A stretch of DNA of 5,055 bases. It comes from CAZMMV01 sp964637035. Its GTDB lineage: Bacteria; Bacillota; Clostridia; Tissierellales; Tissierellaceae. The notes beneath the pieces are model-generated. The model did no database searches. It saw only the letters and a list, made by a program, of their open reading frames with translations, and was not told where the DNA came from. The stretch spans positions 1-5,055 of the forward strand of contig CAZWTU010000114.1 of the NCBI GenBank assembly GCA_964637035.1, read 5' to 3'. The translations under genes and the position numbers were made by a program. Shown here in pieces: positions 1 through 5,055 of the stretch. Positions within the stretch are counted from its first letter, which is position 1, and every line of letters begins with the position of its first letter.

Positions 1-188
1 GAAAGTATTATGTCCCCTCCCACCTTCTTTACATTTAAAATTTTCCCAAAGGCTACAGTAGTGTAACTACCATCTTCTTCCTTATCCCACCTAAAAGCCT
101 GTCCACATTCAAAGATATGCTTGGGATTGAAATCCTTTATATCTTTTATTATTATTTTATTTTCTTCTTCTACTATATTATATTTCAT
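1..188 (-). CDS. ogg: 8-oxoguanine DNA glycosylase / AP lyase, N-terminal part (truncated by window edge)
   Basis: This reading frame starts at an ATG at 186-188 and runs off the left edge after 62 codons. The visible protein matches the OGG_N domain of OGG1-type glycosylases. Its best signature is CGQAFRW at residues 28-34, preceded by a F-x-P-x-H-I-F stretch (20-26) and followed by an acidic turn and the strand 'SYTTVAFGKILNV' (41-53). Family knowledge: these enzymes excise 8-oxoguanine from DNA and cut the abasic site using a catalytic Lys in an HhH-GPD domain; that domain lies outside the window, so activity cannot be judged here. The start is fixed by a Shine-Dalgarno AAGGAG (top-strand CTCCTT at 195-200), 6 nt before the ATG. 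The gene lies on the same strand as the RND gene and about 145 bp downstream of its stop, so co-transcription is possible. Alternative: a related DNA-3-methyladenine glycosylase II-like protein carrying the same N-terminal domain. Confidence 0.88.
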   Translation of the reverse strand, partial: MKYNIVEEENKIIIKDIKDFNPKHIFECGQAFRWDKEEDGSYTTVAFGKILNVKKVGGDIIL

Positions 189-203
189 CCTTTTCTCCTT
201 TTT

Positions 204-236
204 GATAAATTAAAGGGTAGGCATGAAAACCTACCC
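204..236 (-). terminator. candidate intrinsic terminator after the RND gene
   Basis: Read on the minus strand, a perfect 7-bp stem GGGTAGG/CCTACCC (arms at 230-236 and 215-221) with an 8-nt loop is followed by TTTAATTTATC. The T-rich tail is interrupted by AA, so termination would be partial at best. The hairpin sits between the RND stop codon and the ogg ribosome binding site. It may therefore attenuate read-through into ogg, or simply be a unit of the repeat array described separately. Confidence 0.35.
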
Positions 237-280
237 ATACAATAACTACAATAACTGGCGGTCAAAGACCGACCCTACAA
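215..280 (-). repeat. degenerate tandem array of short intergenic hairpin repeats
   Basis: On the minus strand two similar units are visible. Unit 1 (about 257-280) opens TTGTAGGG and folds as CGGTC-TTT-GACCG (dyad 259-271); the arms extend by GG/CC if A272 is bulged. Unit 2 (215-242) opens TTGTATGGG and folds as GGGTAGG/CCTACCC around a TTTTCATG loop. Both units begin with TTGTA+G-run and carry a T-rich loop, which suggests copies of one mobile or expanding palindromic element rather than two unrelated hairpins. The spacing sequence AGTTATTGTA recurs between them. From memory, similar GTAGGG-hairpin repeats are scattered through intergenic regions of many Clostridia; other copies in this genome cannot be seen from here. 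Confidence 0.6.
238..255. repeat. perfect 9-bp tandem direct repeat (TACAATAAC x2)
   Basis: Top strand TACAATAAC occurs twice head to tail at 238-246 and 247-255, between the two hairpins of the array. On the minus strand it reads GTTATTGTA twice. Since GTTATTGTA is also the junction between hairpin units, the duplication looks like a unit boundary from which an intervening hairpin was lost, or a duplication of the linker. Confidence 0.7.
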
Positions 281-334
281 AACATATGATCCGACCACAA
301 GCTTCGGAACGTTCTCATAAATTCATCGGACCCA

Positions 335-3300
335 TTACTTATCCTTATGAAGCACCCTATACATTACTGGCACTACAATCAATGTTAGGACTGTTGCGTA
401 TGCTAATCCACCTACAGCTACTATAGCTAGGGGCTGAATCATTTCTGAGCCTACGCCTACTCCTAGTGATAGTGTGGATAGTCCTAATATTGTTGTAATT
501 GCAGTCATTAATATTGGTCTTATACGTGTTTTACCTGCCATTATTAAGGCTTCATCTACTGTGTTTCCCCTAGCCCTAAGTTGATTTGTATAATCTACAA
601 ATACTATACCATTATTAACTACAACACCTGCCAAGACTAAGAAACCTAGCATGGATATAAGACTTATTTCATTTCCTGTTATATAGAGGGCTAAGAGTCC
701 CCCTGTAAATGCCAATGGTAGTGTAAACATTATTATAAATGGTGATAATAATGATTGGAATTGAGCTACCATTATTAGATAAATCAATACCACTGCCAAT
801 AATAGCATATATACTAAATCCCTTAGAGATTTTTTAATCATTTCATTCTCTCCGGAAAATTCGATTTTATAGCCATCTGGCGCCTTATATTCTTTATCTA
901 TTTTATTTTCCAATTCTTGACTTACAAGACCTATATTATATCCTGGAGATATACCTGCCTTTACTGATAAATATCTTTCCTGTGATTGTCTTTTTATAGA
1001 AGACAAACCTTCTGCTTCTACAACATTTGCAATTTCTCCTATGGTAATGATCTTTTCTTCTTCACCTTTTCCCACAGTAATTTCCAGTTTTTCTAAATCA
1101 TTTCTTCCTATAATTTTTTCTTTTTCATCTATAACTATAACTGGGTAGTCTTTATTATTTATACTTAGTGTTGTACTAGATTTGGACTTGGAAACCACTT
1201 TGTTAACATGTGAAAAAACTTGTGCCACAGTTAAACCATTTTCCATAGCCTTTTCCTTATCTACTATTATTCTCATTTCTGTTAAGTTTTCTTCTATTCC
1301 ATTGGTTACATCAATGGTACCCTCTATTTCTTCTACTATCTTGCCTATATCTATGGCAATTTCTCTTAATTTATCTATCTCTCTACCCTTAATCAAAATC
1401 TCTATACCTTCTCCACCTAAGGCGGACATATCCATATTTGATGTAGTCACGCTTACTTCCACATCTAAATCCTCAGTTAATCTTAACATTTCTTTACCTA
1501 TATCCTCATTGGTAATTTTCTTATTTTCATCTAATAATAAATATAGGGACATAGTTTGGGTTTTGCCTCCTCCTCCCGGACTCATGCCACCCATTCCACC
1601 CATCCCGCCCATTCCACTAGCTTGGAAGGCTCCTATGGTTTTTATACCTTCTATATTACTTATCCTATCTATTACCATGTCTGCCATTTCTATACTATCT
1701 TCAAAACTTACTTTCTTTGGCATAGTCAATGACGCTGACATTTGTGGTGCTTCCATTTCTGGAATAAAGGAAGTTCCCATTGATATTGTTAGATAAACAC
1801 TAAGAGCCAATATGATCAAAACAAATCCTGATACTAATGCCTTGTGTCCTAAACTCCACTTTAATATATTTTCATATTTATTAATAAATTTATTGAATGA
1901 TTTTTCTTCCTTTTTCTTAGTATTCTTTAATAAACTAGATGTTAATGTAGGTACTAAAGAAAGAGCTACTATAAGACTGGCAAATAGTGAATAGGCTATA
2001 GTTAAACCCATATCTACAAATAATTGTCTCGATATTCCTGATGTAAATACTATAGGTAAAAACACACAAGCCGTTGTAATTGTAGATGCTAATATTGCCC
2101 CAGATACTTCCCTGGCTCCTTCAATTGACGCCTCCATGGCGGGCATGCCCTCATTTCTAAGCCTGAATATATTTTCTATTACCACTATGGAGTTATCTAC
2201 TAGCATACCTACACCTAAGGCTAAACCTGCCAAAGATATTATATTTATAGTTACTCCTGTAAAATACATAAGAGCTATTGCAAATACAATACTTATTGGA
2301 ACAGATAGGGATATTATAAAAGTAGGTTTTATATCTCTTAAGAATAAGAAAAGAATAATTATGGCAAGTATTCCACCATATAATATATTATTTAATACAG
2401 AACCTACTACTATATTTATATATTCTCCCTGATCCATAAGATTTGTTATACTTAATCCTTCTACTTCTTCCATTATATTTTCAAACTTTTCGTTTATATT
2501 ATCTGAAACCTCTGAAATAGAAAAATTACTTTGTTTTTGGAAAACTAACATTATAGCATTATTTCCATTTACCTTAGCATATATATCATTAGAATTATCT
2601 ATATAATCCACATCTGCCACATCTTTTAGATATACATTTCCTATATCATCCATTCCACTATCAAATAATAAAAGATTTTTCATTTGACCTGTATCCGCTA
2701 ACTTATCTCCTACCTTAACTAAATACTCTGTTCCATCATCTTCCACATACCCAGCAGGCATAGAAAAGTTTTGTGCTGTAAGGATTCCTGATATCATTTC
2801 CTTGGTTATTACTCCATCTAAAGAAGCATTTTCAAAGGCTTCTTCCTTCTTTACGTCTAATTCTTCTATCTTTTGATTTAAAGTATTTTCTCCTTCAATT
2901 AATTGGGATTTGCCACTAGCTATTTCCCTTCCCAATATTTCCTTTCCCTTTATTAGGTCTTTTTCCTGAAGGCTTAATTCAGCCCTTTTACCTTCCAAAG
3001 CTGACTTCTGTTCAACTATTGTTCCTATTTGACTATTGATTTCCTGTAAAGCAATAGTAATTTCCTCTTTTTTACCCTCTAAAACTTTTAAACTTTCTTC
3101 TAAGCTTGCTAATTTAATCCTTTCTTCTTGGGTCAATTCCCTGTCTAAATTTAACAAGGAATCTTTAGCTAGTTTTAACATGCTTTCTTTTTCTATTAAT
3201 TCATCTAATCCACTTATTGCCTCATCTTTAGCCTGAATTAATTGACTTTCTCCTTGGGAAATTTGCTTTAAGCCCTTGTCGATTTCTTCCTTGCCTAATT

Positions 3301-4039
3301 TTATAGCATTTTCTCCCTCACCTATCTTTTTTAACTGAGATTTCTCTTCTTGATCCAACTTAGATTTATTACTCCTAATTTCATCCTTAGCCTCAGTCAA
3401 TTTATCTTCAACCTCAGATAATTCTGAGTCTATTGTCTTGAGAATCTTTTTATTCAATTTTTCTATCTTAGCTTCACTGATTACTACTTGAATCTTTTCT
3501 TCTATAAGGCCTACTCCATCAACTGATGCAACCCCATTAATACTTTCTAAATCTGGTAATATTGTATTGTCTACTAATCTAGATATCTCTCCTATTTCCA
3601 TATCTTTTATATCTATGGATGAAATCATTACAGGCAACATATCTGGATTTAACCTAATAATCATAGGGGAACTTACAGAGTCGTCCCAAAAGCCCTTGAT
3701 TAAATCAATAGCACCATTTACTTCTATAAGGGTTGAATCCATATTTACATCATTATTAAATTCTAATATTACTATTGAAGAATTTTCATTTGATATTGAA
3801 GATATATTTTTTATATTATTTGTTGTAGCCACTACCTGTTCTATGGGCTTAGTTATGACCATTTCAACTTCTTCAGGACTTGCTCCTGGATATTGAGTCA
3901 TAATCAATAAAAATGGCAAATCTATTTCTGGCAACAAATCAGTTTGCAAATTTACAAATGATATAACTCCTAATATTAATACTAATACTACTGCAACCAC
4001 TACTGTATATGGTTTTTTTACACTAAATTTTGATAACAT
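335..4039 (-). CDS. RND-superfamily efflux permease (AcrB/SwrC-like) with a large coiled-coil insertion
   Basis: The product is a proton-driven export pump of the cytoplasmic membrane; its substrate is unknown. It has 1234 residues, against about 1050 for AcrB and B. subtilis SwrC. Order: TM1 (~11-30); porter domain with YPGASPEEVE (50-59); an inserted coiled coil (~195-408); resumption of the AcrB-like fold at 'SGILTAQN' (417-424); TM2-TM6 (~548-700); TM7 (~734-753); second porter/docking half (~756-1072); TM8-TM12 (~1074-1228). The TM4 motif GMLVDNSIVVIENI has Asp615 at the AcrB D407 position and Asn616 at D408. TM10 has Asn1142 at the K940 position, and TM11 keeps RIRPILMT with Arg1174 matching R971. 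A Gly/Met-rich tract (807-826) occupies the switch-loop site. The start is supported by AGGAG (top strand 4047-4051), 7 nt before the ATG, and by the typical N-terminus 'FSVKKPYTVVV'. The frame is intact. No adaptor or TolC-like gene is adjacent: ogg is downstream and ald is divergent. SwrC-type pumps confer lipopeptide (surfactin) tolerance, but that substrate cannot be assumed here. The family call is certain; the function is only general. Confidence 0.95.
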   Translation of the reverse strand: MLSKFSVKKPYTVVVAVVLVLILGVISFVNLQTDLLPEIDLPFLLIMTQYPGASPEEVEMVITKPIEQVVATTNNIKNISSISNENSSIVILEFNNDVNMDSTLIEVNGAIDLIKGFWDDSVSSPMIIRLNPDMLPVMISSIDIKDMEIGEISRLVDNTILPDLESINGVASVDGVGLIEEKIQVVISEAKIEKLNKKILKTIDSELSEVEDKLTEAKDEIRSNKSKLDQEEKSQLKKIGEGENAIKLGKEEIDKGLKQISQGESQLIQAKDEAISGLDELIEKESMLKLAKDSLLNLDRELTQEERIKLASLEESLKVLEGKKEEITIALQEINSQIGTIVEQKSALEGKRAELSLQEKDLIKGKEILGREIASGKSQLIEGENTLNQKIEELDVKKEEAFENASLDGVITKEMISGILTAQNFSMPAGYVEDDGTEYLVKVGDKLADTGQMKNLLLFDSGMDDIGNVYLKDVADVDYIDNSNDIYAKVNGNNAIMLVFQKQSNFSISEVSDNINEKFENIMEEVEGLSITNLMDQGEYINIVVGSVLNNILYGGILAIIILFLFLRDIKPTFIISLSVPISIVFAIALMYFTGVTINIISLAGLALGVGMLVDNSIVVIENIFRLRNEGMPAMEASIEGAREVSGAILASTITTACVFLPIVFTSGISRQLFVDMGLTIAYSLFASLIVALSLVPTLTSSLLKNTKKKEEKSFNKFINKYENILKWSLGHKALVSGFVLIILALSVYLTISMGTSFIPEMEAPQMSASLTMPKKVSFEDSIEMADMVIDRISNIEGIKTIGAFQASGMGGMGGMGGMSPGGGGKTQTMSLYLLLDENKKITNEDIGKEMLRLTEDLDVEVSVTTSNMDMSALGGEGIEILIKGREIDKLREIAIDIGKIVEEIEGTIDVTNGIEENLTEMRIIVDKEKAMENGLTVAQVFSHVNKVVSKSKSSTTLSINNKDYPVIVIDEKEKIIGRNDLEKLEITVGKGEEEKIITIGEIANVVEAEGLSSIKRQSQERYLSVKAGISPGYNIGLVSQELENKIDKEYKAPDGYKIEFSGENEMIKKSLRDLVYMLLLAVVLIYLIMVAQFQSLLSPFIIMFTLPLAFTGGLLALYITGNEISLISMLGFLVLAGVVVNNGIVFVDYTNQLRARGNTVDEALIMAGKTRIRPILMTAITTILGLSTLSLGVGVGSEMIQPLAIVAVGGLAYATVLTLIVVPVMYRVLHKDK
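1580..1615 (-). repeat. 9-nt coding repeat (GGN-ATG-GGN) giving a Gly/Met-rich loop
   Basis: Inside the RND gene, codons 809-820 read Gly-Met-Gly three times, followed by Gly-Met-Ser. The underlying unit is GGN ATG GGN with third-base variation (GGA/GGG/GGA then GGC; GGC/GGT/GGT). The tract continues as Pro and four Gly to residue 825. By alignment with AcrB it sits in the PC1 subdomain at the position of the glycine-rich switch loop (about AcrB 613-623). Wobble differences between units argue for an old, selected repeat rather than a fresh slippage event, although copy number could still vary between strains. Confidence 0.8.
2816..3457 (-). other. coding segment for the coiled-coil insertion of the RND pump
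   Basis: Residues ~195-408 are rich in Glu, Lys, Leu, Ile, Gln and Ser, contain no proline, and have no membrane-like stretch. They read as two long amphipathic helices of about 100 residues each, with a likely turn near 'LNLDRELTQEER' (296-307), close to the midpoint. In the first arm small residues recur with exact 7-residue spacing: G242, G249, G256, G263, A270, G277. The second arm repeats the flavour with G376 and G383, and 'QISQGESQLIQ' (259-269) resembles 'EIASGKSQLIE' (372-382). The flanks align with AcrB on either side: 'IQVVISEAKIEKLNKK' matches the strand before the DN docking subdomain, and 'VITKEMISGILTAQN' matches the helix that follows. It is therefore an in-frame insertion facing the outside of the cell. 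Confidence 0.85.
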
Positions 4040-4084
4040 TACTCCACTCCTATTTTGTCTGATTTTAGAATTACTATAAAGTTG

Positions 4085-4114
4085 ATTATATCATAGATTT
4101 ATAAAAAATCTCAT
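4085..4114 (-). promoter_or_regulatory. extended -10 promoter for the RND gene
   Basis: Read on the minus strand there is a perfect TGATATAAT extended -10 element: TATAAT is top-strand ATTATA at 4085-4090, with the TG at 4092-4093. It is preceded, after an 18-bp spacer, by ATGAGA (4109-4114), which matches 4 of 6 bases of TTGACA. The start of transcription would fall near 4078, giving a leader of about 38 nt that contains the AGGAG site. A 6-bp inverted repeat AGATTT/AAATCT (4095-4100 and 4106-4111) lies within the spacer and could be a small operator, though the run is AT-rich and may be chance. Confidence 0.6.
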
Positions 4115-4138
4115 ATTATTATTTATTATTATTTATTA
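4115..4138. repeat. 10-bp tandem AT repeat between the divergent promoters
   Basis: ATTATTATTT is repeated perfectly at 4115-4124 and 4125-4134 and begins a third time (ATTA, 4135-4138). The repeat abuts the upstream side of the RND -35 element, the place where UP elements bind the RNA polymerase alpha subunit. The 10-bp period is close to one DNA helical turn. An UP-element or curvature role is inferred from position and composition only. Confidence 0.6.
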
Positions 4139-4154
4139 GACAATAATAGATGTA

Positions 4155-4183
4155 TTTTTTTAAAAGATGTGTTAATATATAAT
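4155..4183 (+). promoter_or_regulatory. ald: probable promoter for ald
   Basis: A consensus TATAAT lies at 4178-4183. At the proper 17-bp spacing the -35 position holds only TTTTTT (4155-4160), so the -35 is poor and activity may depend on the A/T-rich upstream DNA or an activator. Transcription would begin near 4190, leaving a leader of about 27 nt that holds the GAGGAGG ribosome binding site (4202-4208). No riboswitch or leader hairpin fits in so short a leader. Confidence 0.5.
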
Positions 4184-4216
4184 CAAACAAATCAATCCAT
4201 CGAGGAGGAAAGATAA

Positions 4217-5055
4217 ATGATTATAGGAGTACCTAAGGAAATCAAAGAACAAGAAGACAGAATTGCTGTTACACCGGCTGGTGTAGATGGTTTTGTTAGA
4301 GCTGGCCACAAGGTTTATGTAGAGAAAGGCGCAGGCCTAGGAGCTGGTTTTCCTGATGAAGATTTTACTGCATTAGGAGCAGAAGTTTTACCAGAAGCTT
4401 CCATGGTTTGGGAAAAATCTGATATGATTATGAAGGTTAAAGAACCTCTTAAATCAGAGTATAAGTACTTCAGAGAGGGTTTAATCATATTTACTTATTT
4501 ACATTTAGCTGCAGAAGAAGAATTAACAAAAGCCCTATTAGAAGCTAAAACCATTGCCATAGCATATGAAACTGTTCAAAACCCAGATAGGTCTTTACCA
4601 CTACTTACACCTATGAGTGAAGTTGCTGGTAGAATGGCAGTTCAAGAGGGAGCTGTTTATCTAGAAAAGACTTACGGTGGAAAAGGACTTTTAATTGATG
4701 GAGTTCCTGGAGTTGCACCTGCTCATGTAGTAGTTGTAGGAGCTGGAATCGTAGGTACTGGCGCTATTAGAAGAGCTATTGGTCTAGGAGCAAGAGTTAC
4801 TGTATTAGATGTTAATGTTGACAGGTTAAGATACCTAGGTGAAGTATTTATGGGACAAATTGAAACTTTATATTCTAACAATTATAATTTAACCCAAGCT
4901 GTTAAAACAGCTGACCTAGTAGTAGGAGCAGTTCTAATTCCTGGAGCTAAAGCACCAAAATTAGTTACTGAAGAAATGATCAAACAAATGGAGCCAGGTG
5001 GAGTTATTGTTGACGTTGCAATTGACCAAGGTGGTTGTGTAGAAAACATGAAGAA
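4217..5055 (+). CDS. ald: alanine dehydrogenase, N-terminal three quarters (truncated by window edge)
   Basis: This cytoplasmic NAD-dependent enzyme interconverts L-alanine + NAD+ + water with pyruvate + ammonium + NADH (EC 1.4.1.1). It links alanine catabolism or synthesis to pyruvate and to redox balance in amino-acid fermenters. The visible 279 codons read MIIGVPKEIK at the start and carry the family's active-site residues at canonical numbers: Arg15, Lys75 (in KVKEP), His96 (in YLHLAAE) and Asp270 (in VDVAIDQGG). The Rossmann fold shows G175-A-G-I-V-G180, with Asp198 positioned for the NAD ribose. TPMSEVAGRMAVQ (131-143) and GAVLIPGAKAPKLV (237-250) are family hallmarks. About 90 C-terminal residues are missing only because the window ends. 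The start is fixed by GAGGAGG at 4202-4208, 8 nt before the ATG. It is divergent from the RND gene, and no functional link between them is evident. The alternative NAD(P) transhydrogenase alpha subunit is less likely, given the ald-specific motifs. Confidence 0.97.
   Translation, partial: MIIGVPKEIKEQEDRIAVTPAGVDGFVRAGHKVYVEKGAGLGAGFPDEDFTALGAEVLPEASMVWEKSDMIMKVKEPLKSEYKYFREGLIIFTYLHLAAEEELTKALLEAKTIAIAYETVQNPDRSLPLLTPMSEVAGRMAVQEGAVYLEKTYGGKGLLIDGVPGVAPAHVVVVGAGIVGTGAIRRAIGLGARVTVLDVNVDRLRYLGEVFMGQIETLYSNNYNLTQAVKTADLVVGAVLIPGAKAPKLVTEEMIKQMEPGGVIVDVAIDQGGCVENMK

Noticed and set aside
231..268. Possible minus-strand promoter for ogg: TTGACC (263-268) with TTGTAT or nearby TATTGT as -10
   Set aside because: The -35-like hexamer is part of the hairpin dyad and the -10 candidates match poorly or at wrong spacing.
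215..280. CRISPR-like array
   Set aside because: Only two unlike hairpin units and a 9-bp duplication are present, with no regular repeat-spacer pattern and no cas genes.
290..330. TCCGA at 290-294 with TCGGA at 304-308 and again at 326-330, plus the 8-bp palindrome GAACGTTC at 307-314
   Set aside because: The stems are only 5 bp with no T-tract or recognised operator; they may be decayed repeat remnants but cannot be called a terminator or binding site.
223..426. 67-codon plus-strand open frame starting in the hairpin repeat
   Set aside because: It has no ribosome binding site, its first half is repeat DNA, and its second half overlaps the end of the RND gene antisense.
1580..1615. Sequencing or assembly artefact behind the Gly-Met repeats
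   Set aside because: The frame stays open through the tract and repeat units differ at wobble bases, as expected for genuine selected coding sequence.
1182..3896. Several plus-strand open frames of 60-204 codons inside the RND gene
   Set aside because: They are antisense shadows of the RND coding sequence, lack ribosome binding sites, and their Ile/Ser/Leu-rich products show no recognisable domain.
4190..4216. Riboswitch or T-box leader ahead of ald
   Set aside because: The leader predicted from the TATAAT box is only about 27 nt and contains little beyond the ribosome binding site.

Overview
The window comes from an AT-rich, low-GC Gram-positive anaerobe, most likely a member of the Clostridia/Tissierellia. 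The signs are strong AAGGAG/GAGGAGG ribosome binding sites, AT-rich spacers with TATAAT -10 boxes, A/T-ending codons with AGA/AGG arginine, a clostridial-type Ogg, and a monoderm-style RND transporter with no adaptor gene beside it. No species call is possible from the sequence alone.

Layout. Positions 1-188 (minus strand) hold the first 62 codons of an 8-oxoguanine DNA glycosylase (ogg), which runs off the left edge. Positions 189-334 are a spacer containing a small degenerate array of hairpin repeats, one of which could end transcription. Positions 335-4039 (minus strand) hold one large intact gene for a 1234-residue RND-superfamily efflux permease. Positions 4040-4216 are a divergent promoter region with an extended -10 promoter firing left into the RND gene, a 10-bp tandem AT repeat, and a TATAAT box firing right. 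From 4217 to the right edge (plus strand) is a 3'-truncated alanine dehydrogenase (ald), with 279 of about 370 codons present.

The gene of interest is the RND transporter. It has the normal 12-TM, two-fold pseudosymmetric plan, but two extracytoplasmic places depart from AcrB. An insertion of about 210 residues, strongly predicted to be an antiparallel coiled-coil hairpin, lies at the PN2/DN junction, where the TolC-docking subdomain of Gram-negative pumps begins. In addition, the switch-loop position of the C-terminal porter domain is replaced by a Gly/Met-rich tract encoded by a 9-nt repeat. No adaptor (membrane fusion protein) or outer-membrane channel gene lies beside it. A self-contained pump whose coiled coil stands in for the adaptor or crosses part of the cell wall is a reasonable hypothesis, not a demonstrated fact.

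The three genes do not form an obvious pathway. ogg lies downstream of the RND gene on the same strand and may be co-transcribed with it. ald is divergent and metabolic (alanine/pyruvate/ammonia).
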